The translations under genes and the position numbers were made by a program. From the NCBI GenBank assembly GCA_943330745.2, contig CALQIX020000008.1:55348-119347 (forward strand): a stretch of 64,000 bases of DNA, in the 5' to 3' direction. The stretch's first letter is position 1; each line of letters opens with the position of its first letter. The stretch is from Lishizhenia tianjinensis. GTDB lineage: Bacteria > Bacteroidota > Bacteroidia > Flavobacteriales_D > Crocinitomicaceae. The notes beneath the pieces were generated by a model. It was not told the origin of the DNA and did not search any database. It saw only the letters and a list, made by a program, of their open reading frames with translations. Shown piece after piece: positions 50,881 through 59,753 of this stretch.

Positions 50881-52113
50881 ATGAAAAACATCTTTTTTTA
50901 CCTTGTCATTTTTCTTTCCTTTTCCTCGATTGCTCAGGGTCCAACAGTTACTTGGAAAATCAGTGAGGATACAATTTCTCTACTAAAGCCCTATTTTAAT
51001 GATGAATTCGAGGTGGATAAATTGAACAAAGACAAATGGTTAGACATTTATCAATGGGGAGGGTTAGATTTTAAAACACGGATGTTCTCCGCACCTGAAA
51101 TGACCTATATATCAAACGGAATATTAACATTGGGCGCAGATACAACGTCAAAATGGTATTCGTTTCCGGATTGGATATTAGATTCCAATGAAATTAAAAA
51201 AAATAAAGTCGTAATCAAGGACAATAAAATGCAATTGAATTACCTAACATCGGTGATTTTCAGTAAAGAGAAATTTAAATATGGCTATTTTGAATGTAAA
51301 GCCAAAGCTCCCTCCGGACAAGGCTTGTGGCCTGCTTTTTGGTTGTTTGGTGGCGAACCGAATGAAGAAATTGACTTTATGGAAATGAAAGGTGAAAAAC
51401 ATAAGGAAGTCCATGTGGATATTCACTGTCCAAACAGATGTAATGACATAAAAATGAAAGGCCTTCCCATTAAAAAAAGTTGGGGGGCGTGGCTTAAATT
51501 CAATAAAAAACTTGTTGATGAATGGGTGATTTATTCTGGGTTATGGGAACCCGGTCGCGTAACTTTTTACGTAAACGGCGAAGCGGTTGCTGAATATTTA
51601 GGAGATTTTAAAACTTCAATGCACCTAATAACCAATCTTTCCTTTGCCGTTGATAATGGGCCATTTAAGCCGGGAATCAATAAAAAAACGATTCTTCCGA
51701 ATTCCTTTGAAGTTGATTACATACGTGTTTGGAAAAACACTACAGATAGTATTTCGCTGAAAAGTAAACCAAATGTTTATTTTGGTACAGATGAAATTAG
51801 GGTCTTTAATCCAATCAAAAAAACAGAGGTAAAAAACCGAAAAAGTCACATGTTTCAGCGAAAAAGCTTAAAAAAAGAAGCAGGATTTGTTACCGTGATG
51901 CCAACCATTAATAAATCCATTCAATTGACAAAAAACGGAAGTAAATTGGGCGATATGACAATAGAGATTTTAGACCCAAAAGGCTTGGTTATACTCACTA
52001 AAAAAATTAAGACAGATGCAGAAATAATTGATTTAAGCTCATTGAAACGTGGAAATTATTTCATTCAATTAACCCATGAGAATCAGCTGAGTAAAGTGCC
52101 ATTTGTTTATTAA
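50881..52113 (+). CDS. Secreted GH16 glycoside hydrolase with T9SS domain
   Basis: A 410-aa exported enzyme. The signal peptide is MKNIFFYLVIFLSFSSIAQG. The GH16 catalytic domain (about 35-280) contains the active-site motif EIDFME (nucleophile Glu163, Asp165, acid/base Glu168) with FECKAKAPSGQGLWPAFWLF just before. The ExDxxE spacing is that of beta-bulge GH16 enzymes such as laminarinases and agarases; a beta-1,3-glucan is likely but not proved. About 330-410 is a T9SS-type sorting region (MTIEILDPKGLVILTKKI ... LKRGNYFIQLTHENQL). Its TAA shares TTAA with the stop of the convergent glutaminase gene. Confidence 0.9.
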   Translation: MKNIFFYLVIFLSFSSIAQGPTVTWKISEDTISLLKPYFNDEFEVDKLNKDKWLDIYQWGGLDFKTRMFSAPEMTYISNGILTLGADTTSKWYSFPDWILDSNEIKKNKVVIKDNKMQLNYLTSVIFSKEKFKYGYFECKAKAPSGQGLWPAFWLFGGEPNEEIDFMEMKGEKHKEVHVDIHCPNRCNDIKMKGLPIKKSWGAWLKFNKKLVDEWVIYSGLWEPGRVTFYVNGEAVAEYLGDFKTSMHLITNLSFAVDNGPFKPGINKKTILPNSFEVDYIRVWKNTTDSISLKSKPNVYFGTDEIRVFNPIKKTEVKNRKSHMFQRKSLKKEAGFVTVMPTINKSIQLTKNGSKLGDMTIEILDPKGLVILTKKIKTDAEIIDLSSLKRGNYFIQLTHENQLSKVPFVY

Positions 52114-52673
52114 CCTCGTTCAACAAAATTCTGAAGGAGACGCTTACCATTTTCAGTCAAAATCGATTCCGGATGAAACTGGACACCATAAAGTCTTTTT
52201 TCAGGAATTTCGATAGACATAACCACACCATTCTCATCCAAAGAAGTAACAAATTTTTCATGCTCAACATCCAATTTAACCTCCCAACTATGGTAAAGTC
52301 CTACAGAAAAATGGGAGGGAATTTCATGGAACAATAAACTATGATTTTTAACGATTAATTCAACTGGTTTTCCATGTAAAATCTTTTTCTTTTGAATTAA
52401 TTTACCCCCCAATAGTTGCCCGATTCCTTGCATTCCTAAACATATTCCTAAAATCGGAATACCACCAGTAAACCGATTTAAAATGGCTTGCATGGAAAGA
52501 GTTTCCTCTGGTAAACCGGGGCCTGGAGAAAGAACAATTTTGTCGTATTGAGAAATAGTTTCTAGATCCACTAAATTATCTCTTACAACATCTACTGTCT
52601 CGCACATTGGCTCCAGGTAATGAGCCAAATTATAGGTAAATGAATCATAAAAATCAACGAGTAATATCTTCAC
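52110..52673 (-). CDS. pabA: Aminodeoxychorismate/anthranilate synthase glutamine amidotransferase subunit
   Basis: A 187-aa class I glutamine amidotransferase: MKILLVDFYDSFTYNLAHYL, LSPGPGLP, the nucleophile Cys in GICLGMQGIGQLLGG and the His-Glu pair in FHPESILTENG. It supplies ammonia to a PabB or TrpE subunit for p-aminobenzoate or anthranilate; the partner is absent here, so PabA versus TrpG is not decided. A GTG at 52673 was chosen because the fold begins there; the longer ATG frame adds 18 residues without family match. A -7 box lies at 52701-52708. Confidence 0.88.
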   Translation of the reverse strand: MKILLVDFYDSFTYNLAHYLEPMCETVDVVRDNLVDLETISQYDKIVLSPGPGLPEETLSMQAILNRFTGGIPILGICLGMQGIGQLLGGKLIQKKKILHGKPVELIVKNHSLLFHEIPSHFSVGLYHSWEVKLDVEHEKFVTSLDENGVVMSIEIPEKRLYGVQFHPESILTENGKRLLQNFVERG

Positions 52674-52700
52674 AGTTATTAGGAAATGTGTTACTTTGCA

Positions 52701-52708
52701 CAAAAGTA
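52701..52708 (-). promoter_or_regulatory. -7 promoter box of the pabA-like gene
   Basis: TACTTTTG on the minus strand, a TAnnTTTG match, 27 bases before the GTG start. The region is divergent from ridA. Confidence 0.5.
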
Positions 52709-52747
52709 CAGCAATTAATTGTTGCAAGTTGCGTTAACGAGGATAGA

Positions 52748-53128
52748 ATGAAAAAAATCATACAAATACCAGGTGCTCCGGCGCCAATTGGACCATATAG
52801 TCAAGCAGTTTTAATAAAAGAAACTCTGTACGTGAGTGGTCAAATTCCATTAAATCCAATGAATGGAGAATTGGTCGTGGATACTATTGAAAACGCAACC
52901 CACCGTGTTTTGACTAATATTAAATCATTGGTGGAGGAGGCTGGATTATCAATGAATCACATTGTTAAATGCAGTATTTTTTTAAAAAACATGGATGATT
53001 TTTCCGCTGTAAATGGGGTTTATGCTTCTTATTTTTCAGAAAATCCACCGGCACGCGAAACTGTCCAAGTTTCAAAATTGCCATTGGACGTTCCCATAGA
53101 AATTTCTTGTATTGCCGTTGCCGACTAG
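52748..53128 (+). CDS. ridA: RidA family reactive imine/enamine deaminase
   Basis: A 126-aa RidA/YjgF protein: GAPAPIGPYSQAVLIKETLY, VSGQIPLNPMNGELV and the C-terminal NPPARETVQVSKLPLDVPIE with the catalytic Arg. It hydrolyses 2-aminoacrylate released by PLP enzymes. The ATG at MKKIIQ was used because the fold begins there; a longer frame overlaps the divergent glutaminase gene. Its stop (TAG) overlaps the GTG start of the glycosyltransferase by one base. Confidence 0.95.
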   Translation: MKKIIQIPGAPAPIGPYSQAVLIKETLYVSGQIPLNPMNGELVVDTIENATHRVLTNIKSLVEEAGLSMNHIVKCSIFLKNMDDFSAVNGVYASYFSENPPARETVQVSKLPLDVPIEISCIAVAD

Positions 53129-55086
53129 TGAAAGATAGCTATAAACATACACTATCCGTTATCATTGTAAATTACAATGTTGAATTTTTCTTGGAACAAT
53201 GTTTGAATTCTGTTTGTAAAGCATTATCTGATATTGACGCAGAAGTTTTTGTGGTTGATAATAATTCGCTGGATAATTCCATTGAAATGGTTCAAGAAAA
53301 ATTTCCGCAAGTTAAGTCCATTGCCAATAAAAAAAATGTTGGGTTTTCAAAAGCAAATAATCAGGCAATTGCGTTATCGGATTCAAAATATGTACTTTTA
53401 TTAAATCCTGACACGGTTGTAGAAGAGGCCACCTTCTCAAAAGTAATTGATTTCATGGAAAATCATCCCGATGCAGGAGGTTTAGGTGTTCGAATGGTGG
53501 ATGGGAAGGGGCGCTTTTTACCGGAGTCAAAACGTGGTTTACCAACCCCTTCTGTTGCTTTTTATAAAATATTTGGGTTATCTCGTATCTTTAAAAAATC
53601 GCCTAAATTCAATCAATACCACTTGGGGTATTTGGATGAGTTTAAAAATCATGAAATCTCAATTTTAAGTGGTGCTTTTATGTTGATGAGGGCGCAAGCA
53701 ATTGAGCAAGTTGGTATGCTCGATGAAACATTTTTTATGTATGGAGAAGACATTGATCTTTCCTATCGCATTCAGCTTGGGGGATGGAAAAACTATTATT
53801 GTTCAGATACTACAATTATACATTACAAGGGTGAGAGCACGAAAAAAAGTTCGGTAAATTATGTATTTGTTTTTTACCGTGCAATGGTCATTTTTGCCGA
53901 AAAACATTTTTCTAAAACAAATGCTAAATCCTTTTCATTTTTAATCAATTTAGCCATTTATTTTCGTGCAGGGTTGTCTATTTTTAAGCGGATAATAAGC
54001 TCTATTTTTCTTCCTTTAGTTGATTTTTCAGCTATATTAACAGGACTTTTTTTACTGACCCACCAATGGAAAATGGCAGATGTTCATTTCCCGAAAGAGG
54101 TTATTTGGACATCTCTTCCCTTATATGCGTTTAGTTGGCTCTTTTTCTCTTGGGTTTTTGGGCTTTATGACAAAGACAGGAAGACCCTTGGTACTGCAAA
54201 ATCTATACTTTTTGGCACCCTTGCAATTTTGGTGATTTACGCGCTTTTGCCCAAAGACTGGCAGTTTTCACGTTTATATATTTTGATTGGCGCTTGTTGG
54301 ACTTTTGTTTATCTTTTAATTTCAAGAATGTTTGTTTCCTTGGCACGCTTTGGTAAATTGGGGTTGATAAAAAGGGACAAAACGTTTGCCATCATCGGAG
54401 ATAGTGCTGAATTTGAGCGCGTGAAAGAAATCTTGAACCTAAGTGGTTTTGACAAAGTAAAAGTTCATCGCATTAGTCCAACCCAAACACGTGAAGAAAA
54501 CACCATCGGCACGTTGGATCAATTAGATCAAATTGCCCATATCGTAAAAATTGATGAGTTTATTTTTTGCGCCAAAAATACTGAGGCAAATAAAATAATC
54601 TACTGGATGTCGCAGCTTAATTCAGACAAATTTGAATTCAAAATTGCTCAACCTGATACCACTTTTCTTATTGGCAGTAACTCCATCGAAAGTGCTGGTG
54701 ATTTATATGTCTTGAATTTAAACGCCATTTCCAAATCTGAAAGCAAACGACTGAAACGAATAGTAGATCTGCTATTTTCTACTATTTTATTACTTCTAAG
54801 TCCATTCTTAGTGTGGTTTTACAGTCATAAGTCCAAGTTTATTCGGAATTTAATGGCCGTTTTACTTTCAAAAAAATCTTTCGTTGGGTATCAATTAGAG
54901 CAAGCCGATGAGGTAGCTAATTACGTATTGCCAAACTTAAAAAAGGGAGTTCTACCTGTTCAAAATTGGTTGGTTAGTCATAAATCGTTTCCTTCTGATA
55001 AACTCAATGTCTTGTATGCGAGAGATTATTCCCCACTCATTGACCTTCAAATTATATTTAAAAATTTATTTAAATTAGATTTATAG
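53128..55086 (+). CDS. Glycosyltransferase fused to degenerate polyprenyl-phosphate sugar transferase
   Basis: A 652-aa membrane protein. Residues about 5-255 are a GT2 domain (LSVIIVNYNVEFFLEQCLNS, LLLNPDTVVEE, LDETFFMYGEDIDLSYRIQL). Then come four or more helices (about 290-410), a Rossmann-like domain (about 420-540, KTFAIIGDSAEFERVKEIL), and a C-terminal part. The last part (about 550-652, KRLKRIVDLLFSTILLLLSP, then GVLPVQNW, then YARDYSPLIDLQIIFKNL) looks like WbaP/PssY sugar transferases. Its usual central catalytic stretch (the R-x-G and DVLKGDMS-type blocks) is missing or heavily changed. The GTG start overlaps the ridA stop (TAGTG). It is probably involved in surface polysaccharide assembly. 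Confidence 0.75.
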   Translation: MKDSYKHTLSVIIVNYNVEFFLEQCLNSVCKALSDIDAEVFVVDNNSLDNSIEMVQEKFPQVKSIANKKNVGFSKANNQAIALSDSKYVLLLNPDTVVEEATFSKVIDFMENHPDAGGLGVRMVDGKGRFLPESKRGLPTPSVAFYKIFGLSRIFKKSPKFNQYHLGYLDEFKNHEISILSGAFMLMRAQAIEQVGMLDETFFMYGEDIDLSYRIQLGGWKNYYCSDTTIIHYKGESTKKSSVNYVFVFYRAMVIFAEKHFSKTNAKSFSFLINLAIYFRAGLSIFKRIISSIFLPLVDFSAILTGLFLLTHQWKMADVHFPKEVIWTSLPLYAFSWLFFSWVFGLYDKDRKTLGTAKSILFGTLAILVIYALLPKDWQFSRLYILIGACWTFVYLLISRMFVSLARFGKLGLIKRDKTFAIIGDSAEFERVKEILNLSGFDKVKVHRISPTQTREENTIGTLDQLDQIAHIVKIDEFIFCAKNTEANKIIYWMSQLNSDKFEFKIAQPDTTFLIGSNSIESAGDLYVLNLNAISKSESKRLKRIVDLLFSTILLLLSPFLVWFYSHKSKFIRNLMAVLLSKKSFVGYQLEQADEVANYVLPNLKKGVLPVQNWLVSHKSFPSDKLNVLYARDYSPLIDLQIIFKNLFKLDL

Positions 55087-55131
55087 CACAATTTATTACT
55101 CGTTTCCTTGTCCTCGCTCACTTTAATTCAT

Positions 55132-55139
55132 TATATTTG
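55132..55139 (+). promoter_or_regulatory. Promoter of the E2 gene
   Basis: TATATTTG (-7) with a TTG at 55108-55110, 21 bases upstream, matching the Bacteroidetes TTG-N~20-TAnnTTTG layout. It lies 31 bases before the ATG. Confidence 0.6.
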
Positions 55140-55170
55140 GCGCGTTGAATACTAACGTAGATAAAGCAAT

Positions 55171-56502
55171 ATGGCAGAGATTGAAATCCGGCTTCCAAAA
55201 ATGGGAGAAAGCGTAACCGAAGCAACAATTACAAATTGGATAAAAAACATTGGTGATTCTGTTGCAATGGATGAACCATTGGTTGAGGTTGCCACCGATA
55301 AAGTAGACAATGAGTTGCCTTCTGAAGCAGCTGGAATATTGGTGAAACGATTTTTTGAAAAAGATCAAGTGGCTCAAGTTGGTGATGTTATTGCTATCAT
55401 TTCAACCGAAGGTGGAGCAACAGCATCAGTTGAAACAAACATCCAAAAAACAGAAGTAAACATAGATGTTCCTCCGTCAACGACCGTTCATTCCAATGGA
55501 AATCAAAATGGTGTCTCTAGCGAATCAGATAAATTTTACTCTCCGCTCGTTAAAAGTATTGCAGCAAAAGAAAATATTGGCTTAGCAGAACTCGATTCTT
55601 TATCTGGAACGGGTAAAGATGGACGGGTGACAAAAAATGATGTGATTTCTTACTTGGCTGTTCGGGGGAATGCAGTAACAGAAGGTCCAAAACCTGTTGT
55701 GGCACCTGCTGCTCCGGTTGTTGCTGCTCCTGTAGCAAATACAGGTTCTGGTTTCTTGTCAAACATTAAGGAGCCAATTGTTATTGCGAATCCAGGGGAT
55801 GAAATTATTGAAATGGACCGTATGCGTAGGCTGATCGCTGATCATATGGTAATGTCTACTCATGTTTCACCTCATGTTACTTCATACGTAGAGGCCGATG
55901 TAACATCAATAGTTATCTGGAGAAATAAAATCAAAGATTCCTTTAAAAAACGAGAAGGACAGAATTTAACGTTTACCCCAATATTTATTGAAGCAATTGT
56001 TAAGGCGATTAAGGATTTCCCAATGATTAATGTTTCAGTAAGTGGAACAAATATCATTAAAAGAAAAGACATTAATATTGGAATGGCAACAGCTCTTCCA
56101 AGTGGTAATTTGATCGTTCCTGTCATAAAAAATGCGGATCAATTAAATTTGGTTGGAATCACAAAACAAGTGAACAGTTTAGCTAATAGTGCTCGAGATA
56201 ATAAACTAAAACCAGAAGACATTCAAGGTGGAACCTACACGGTAACTAATGTTGGAACATTTGGAAATGTAATGGGAACGCCAATAATCAATCAACCTCA
56301 AGTGGCTATTTTAGCCTTGGGTGCAATTCGCAAAGTTCCTGCTGTTATCGAGACTCCAGATGGAGATTTTATAGGAATTCGCCACAAAATGTTTTTATCA
56401 CATTCATATGATCATCGCGTTGTGGATGGTGCTTTGGGCGGACAATTTGTTAGACGTGTAGCAGATTATTTGGAGCAATTTGATATTAATAAAGAAATCT
56501 AA
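55171..56502 (+). CDS. 2-oxoacid dehydrogenase E2 (dihydrolipoamide acyltransferase)
   Basis: A 443-aa E2. An N-terminal lipoyl domain (about 1-80) has the lipoylated Lys in EVATDKVDNELPSEAAG. An E3/E1-binding domain (about 128-165) has KSIAAKENIGLAELDSLSG followed by TGKDGRVTKNDV, and an Ala/Pro/Val linker follows. The catalytic acyltransferase domain (about 210-443) has the active-site motif SHSYDHRVVDGALGG. The 'ATDKVD' lipoyl site is typical of branched-chain 2-oxoacid dehydrogenase E2 rather than pyruvate E2 in Bacteroidetes. No E1 or E3 genes are adjacent. The PorE-like gene starts 14 bases after its stop. Confidence 0.9.
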   Translation: MAEIEIRLPKMGESVTEATITNWIKNIGDSVAMDEPLVEVATDKVDNELPSEAAGILVKRFFEKDQVAQVGDVIAIISTEGGATASVETNIQKTEVNIDVPPSTTVHSNGNQNGVSSESDKFYSPLVKSIAAKENIGLAELDSLSGTGKDGRVTKNDVISYLAVRGNAVTEGPKPVVAPAAPVVAAPVANTGSGFLSNIKEPIVIANPGDEIIEMDRMRRLIADHMVMSTHVSPHVTSYVEADVTSIVIWRNKIKDSFKKREGQNLTFTPIFIEAIVKAIKDFPMINVSVSGTNIIKRKDINIGMATALPSGNLIVPVIKNADQLNLVGITKQVNSLANSARDNKLKPEDIQGGTYTVTNVGTFGNVMGTPIINQPQVAILALGAIRKVPAVIETPDGDFIGIRHKMFLSHSYDHRVVDGALGGQFVRRVADYLEQFDINKEI

Positions 56503-56516
56503 CTTATCTTTATAAC

Positions 56517-58847
56517 ATGAAAATCAATCGTTTACTTTTATTACTAGGTTTTGCCATAAGCTTTTCAACAGCAAATGCGCAAATGACCGTTGAAGAATTG
56601 AATGAAGCAATTCTAGAATCTAATGAACAAAAATTGGTGGTACACTGCTCTCGCATGCTCCAAGAAAATTTCTTCTATTATGCGGATGTTGTAACGAATC
56701 GCCTGTTGGAAATCAATCCAGAAAGTGCAAATTACAACTACAGAAAAGGGTTCATTTTATTAGAAATGCATACAGAATTCGAGCGCGCAATTAAGTATTT
56801 AACCAAATCAACTGAAAACACAAACAAAAATTTTGATATGTATTCTGCGGGTGAGAAAGCTGCACCAATTGATGCATTCTATCATTTGGGTCGTGCTTAT
56901 CACTTGAATGAGGAATACGATAAAGCGATTGAACAATACACTTTATTCCTTGGAAAAACAGCCAAACAATCTGAATTGATTGCTGAAGCTGAGTTGCGCA
57001 TCAAACAATGTAATGTTGCTAAAAAATTAGTTGCTTCACCTGGAAACATTAAAGTGAAAAATTTAGGAGATAAAGTAAACACACGTTATGGTGACTATTC
57101 TTCTCAAGTTTCTTTAGATGGTAAATCGTTGCACCTTACTTCACGCAGGAAGTGGGAAAATGGAGAGTCTGAACCATTCAGAGATCCTATGTTTAATAAC
57201 TATACGGAAGACATTTATGTGATGAAGTTAGATGATTCCCAAAATTGGAGTAATCCCAAAAAATTGGATATGTCTAAACCTCAATTAAATGAGGCGAGTG
57301 TTTCCATTAGCTTAGACGAACGAAAAATATACTTATATAAAGACAGTTCTGGTCTTGGAGATATCTTTATTACTGAATATTCCAATAATGAATTCAACAG
57401 CGCAAACCCTTTATCTGTTGATGGGGTGAACTCGGGTGCCTGGGAGCCACATTTAATGGTTTCTCCTGATGGGAAAATCATGTATTTTGTTTCTGATCGT
57501 TCAGGTGGTAAAGGAAAGCGTGATATTTATTACATGGAAAAGAAAGGTGGTTCTTGGTCTGCTCCAATTAATTTCACTGCAATTAACACCGAAAACGACG
57601 AAGACTCTCCATTTGTTGGTCTTGATAACAATGTATTATACTACTCAAGTAATCATGAAAACAGCATGGGTGGATTTGACGTATTTATGGTGGTTAGAGA
57701 TGCACAAGGAAATTGGTCTCCTCCTGTAAACTTAGGTTACCCCATCAATTCTCCTGGTGATGATATGTTCTTTACAACAACCGCTGATGGAAAACAATCC
57801 TATGTTTCTTCTTTAAGAAAAGGTGGTTTAGGCGAAAAAGATATTTATGAGGTTATTTTCCCTCAAGCTACGACTAAAAATGTTGCATTCTTAAATGGTA
57901 AAATAATTCATGCAAACGGTAAAAAAATACCTGAATCTTCTTTCATTACTTTAACTTGTAAAAATTGTGACAATCAAAATGAGGAAAAAATTCTTCCTCG
58001 TATTGAGGACGGTGGGTTCTTTAGTAAATTGGAGAAATGCAAAGAATATGTGTTAACTTATTACTACAAAGAAAATTCGCCAAGTCCATACAAAGAAACG
58101 TTTAAAACAGATTGTGACTTAGCATATCAAGAAGTCAATAAAACAGTTCTCTTAATCGAAGAAAAGGAGCGTATAACACGTATGTTTGATTATGATTTAG
58201 ATGGAAAAGTTACTTCTAATAATTTGGCAGATAACACAAAAAAATCGCTTGAGAATGCAACCGTTGAAATATACAACCGCAAAGGAAACAAAGTGGAAAC
58301 ATGGACAACAGATGCTTCGGGTAAATTTATCAGTCAGTTGACAACAGGATTAAAATTCAAGGATAAATTGGATTATTACGCAGTTGTTTCTGCAGCGAAT
58401 CACACAACAGATACATTTGATATTCAACTAACTCTGAAAACGGATTCGGTTATTCACTTAGCATTTGAAATTTCAACCAATAAAAATATCGGTGAACTTT
58501 TAGCATTAAATCCAATCTATTTTGATTTTGATAAATCAAATATTAGACCGGATGCAGCTATTGAATTAAACAAAGTGGTTGAATACCTGAATAAATATCC
58601 TGATTTGAAAATTGAATTAGGTTCACATACAGATGCGCGTGGTCCAGCTTCGTACAATCAATCTCTTTCTGACAAAAGAGCCGCGTCCTCTTCTAAATAC
58701 TTGAAAAAGCGTGTAGTAAATCCGAAACGAATCACTCACAAAGGATACGGCGAATCTAAAACAACAAATGGTTGTAATGATAAAGTGAACTGTACGGAAG
58801 AACAACATCAAATGAATAGAAGAACAGAATTTATTATTCAAAAATAA
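56517..58847 (+). CDS. TPR / WD40-like propeller / OmpA protein (PorE-like)
   Basis: A 776-aa envelope protein: signal peptide (residues 1-22), TPR region (about 25-160, YHLGRAYHLNEEYDKAIEQY), PD40/WD40-like propeller blades (about 190-450, LMVSPDGKIMYFVSDRSGGK, GLDNNVLYYSSNHENSMGGF), a carboxypeptidase-regulatory-like domain (about 575-640, ATVEIYNRKGNKVETWTTDA) and an OmpA C-terminal peptidoglycan-binding domain (about 660-776, PIYFDFDKSNIRPDA, LGSHTDARGPASYNQSLSDK). This order is that of PorE, a T9SS-linked protein anchoring the secretion apparatus to peptidoglycan; several paralogues can exist in one genome, so orthology is not certain. Confidence 0.82.
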   Translation: MKINRLLLLLGFAISFSTANAQMTVEELNEAILESNEQKLVVHCSRMLQENFFYYADVVTNRLLEINPESANYNYRKGFILLEMHTEFERAIKYLTKSTENTNKNFDMYSAGEKAAPIDAFYHLGRAYHLNEEYDKAIEQYTLFLGKTAKQSELIAEAELRIKQCNVAKKLVASPGNIKVKNLGDKVNTRYGDYSSQVSLDGKSLHLTSRRKWENGESEPFRDPMFNNYTEDIYVMKLDDSQNWSNPKKLDMSKPQLNEASVSISLDERKIYLYKDSSGLGDIFITEYSNNEFNSANPLSVDGVNSGAWEPHLMVSPDGKIMYFVSDRSGGKGKRDIYYMEKKGGSWSAPINFTAINTENDEDSPFVGLDNNVLYYSSNHENSMGGFDVFMVVRDAQGNWSPPVNLGYPINSPGDDMFFTTTADGKQSYVSSLRKGGLGEKDIYEVIFPQATTKNVAFLNGKIIHANGKKIPESSFITLTCKNCDNQNEEKILPRIEDGGFFSKLEKCKEYVLTYYYKENSPSPYKETFKTDCDLAYQEVNKTVLLIEEKERITRMFDYDLDGKVTSNNLADNTKKSLENATVEIYNRKGNKVETWTTDASGKFISQLTTGLKFKDKLDYYAVVSAANHTTDTFDIQLTLKTDSVIHLAFEISTNKNIGELLALNPIYFDFDKSNIRPDAAIELNKVVEYLNKYPDLKIELGSHTDARGPASYNQSLSDKRAASSSKYLKKRVVNPKRITHKGYGESKTTNGCNDKVNCTEEQHQMNRRTEFIIQK

Positions 58848-58867
58848 AAAGACATAGAATACCAATT

Positions 58868-58895
58868 AAAGCCCGATGTGAATTGGGCTTTTTTT
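58868..58895 (+). terminator. Intrinsic terminator after the PorE-like gene
   Basis: AAAGCCCGAT and ATTGGGCTTT form a 10-pair stem with a four-base loop (GTGA), followed by a run of T to 58895. It is the clearest plus-strand terminator in the window. Confidence 0.88.
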
Positions 58896-58910
58896 ATCTC
58901 AATTAACTCC

Positions 58911-59753
58911 ATGAAATTAAATTTAACTCGGCCACTTTGCGTTTTCGATTTGGAAACAACAGGAACTCAAATTACGAAAGACCGTATTGTTCAAATTGCC
59001 ATTGTTCGCATTCATCCCGATGGAAAAGAAGATCATTTTAATCGTTTGGTCAATCCTGAAATGGTGATTCCAGAAGAAATTGTGGCCATACACGGAATTT
59101 CGAATGAGCGTGTTAAAAGCGAGCCAACAATTAAAGAAATTGCACAAGAGATTGCAGATTTTATAGGTGATGCTGATTTGGCAGGCTACAATTCGAATAA
59201 ATTTGATATTCCGATGTTAGCTGAAGAATTATTGCGCTGTGGCTTTGATATGGATCTGTCCAACCGTCATTTTATTGATGTTCAAAATATCTTCCATAAA
59301 ATGGAGCAACGCACATTAGCGGCCGCCTATCAATTTTATTGTAATCAAACAATGGATAATGCGCATGATGCTTTATATGATACCCAAGTTACGTGGGAAG
59401 TATTCAAAGCGCAAATGGAAAAATATCCTTCATTGGCTTCCGAGGTGGCAGACCTTGCCGAATTTACACGAGCAGGTGATTTTAAGCTGCTAGATTTTGC
59501 AGGAAGATTGGCAATTGATTCCAAAGGCAATAGTATATACAATTTTGGAAAACACAAAGGCAAAACGATTCGTCAAGTGATGAAAGAGGAACCGGGATAT
59601 TATGGCTGGATGCTTGAAGCTGACTTTCCGCTTTATACCAAACAATGCTTGAAAAAAGAAATGGAAAAAATCAAAGCGGAAAATCAACAAGCGAAAGAAG
59701 GCGATTTGTCGGCAAAAATAAATGAGTTGAAAAACAAATTCGGCGGAAAATGA
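58911..59753 (+). CDS. DnaQ-like 3'-5' exonuclease with ExoX-like C-terminal domain
   Basis: A 280-aa DEDDh exonuclease. Motif I is CVFDLETTG, motif II is GYNSNKFDIPMLAEELL, and motif III is DNAHDALYDT with the His and Asp. An additional C-terminal domain (about 185-240, YNFGKHKGKTIRQVMKEEPG, then YYGWMLEADF) resembles the ExoX-like/DUF3820 module, followed by a Lys-rich helix. It degrades or proofreads DNA 3' ends. The ATG at MKLNLT lies right after a terminator. The next gene overlaps by four bases. Confidence 0.9.
   Translation: MKLNLTRPLCVFDLETTGTQITKDRIVQIAIVRIHPDGKEDHFNRLVNPEMVIPEEIVAIHGISNERVKSEPTIKEIAQEIADFIGDADLAGYNSNKFDIPMLAEELLRCGFDMDLSNRHFIDVQNIFHKMEQRTLAAAYQFYCNQTMDNAHDALYDTQVTWEVFKAQMEKYPSLASEVADLAEFTRAGDFKLLDFAGRLAIDSKGNSIYNFGKHKGKTIRQVMKEEPGYYGWMLEADFPLYTKQCLKKEMEKIKAENQQAKEGDLSAKINELKNKFGGK

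Noticed and set aside
52674..52727. ATG-initiated extension of the pabA-like gene
   Set aside because: The frame from 52727 adds 18 residues before MKILLVD and would contain the -7 box at 52701-52708; the GTG at 52673 starts exactly at the family N-terminus.
52640..52747. Long upstream extension of the ridA frame overlapping the glutaminase gene
   Set aside because: The added 36 residues have no family match and would overlap the divergent pabA-like coding region; the RidA fold begins at the ATG at 52748.
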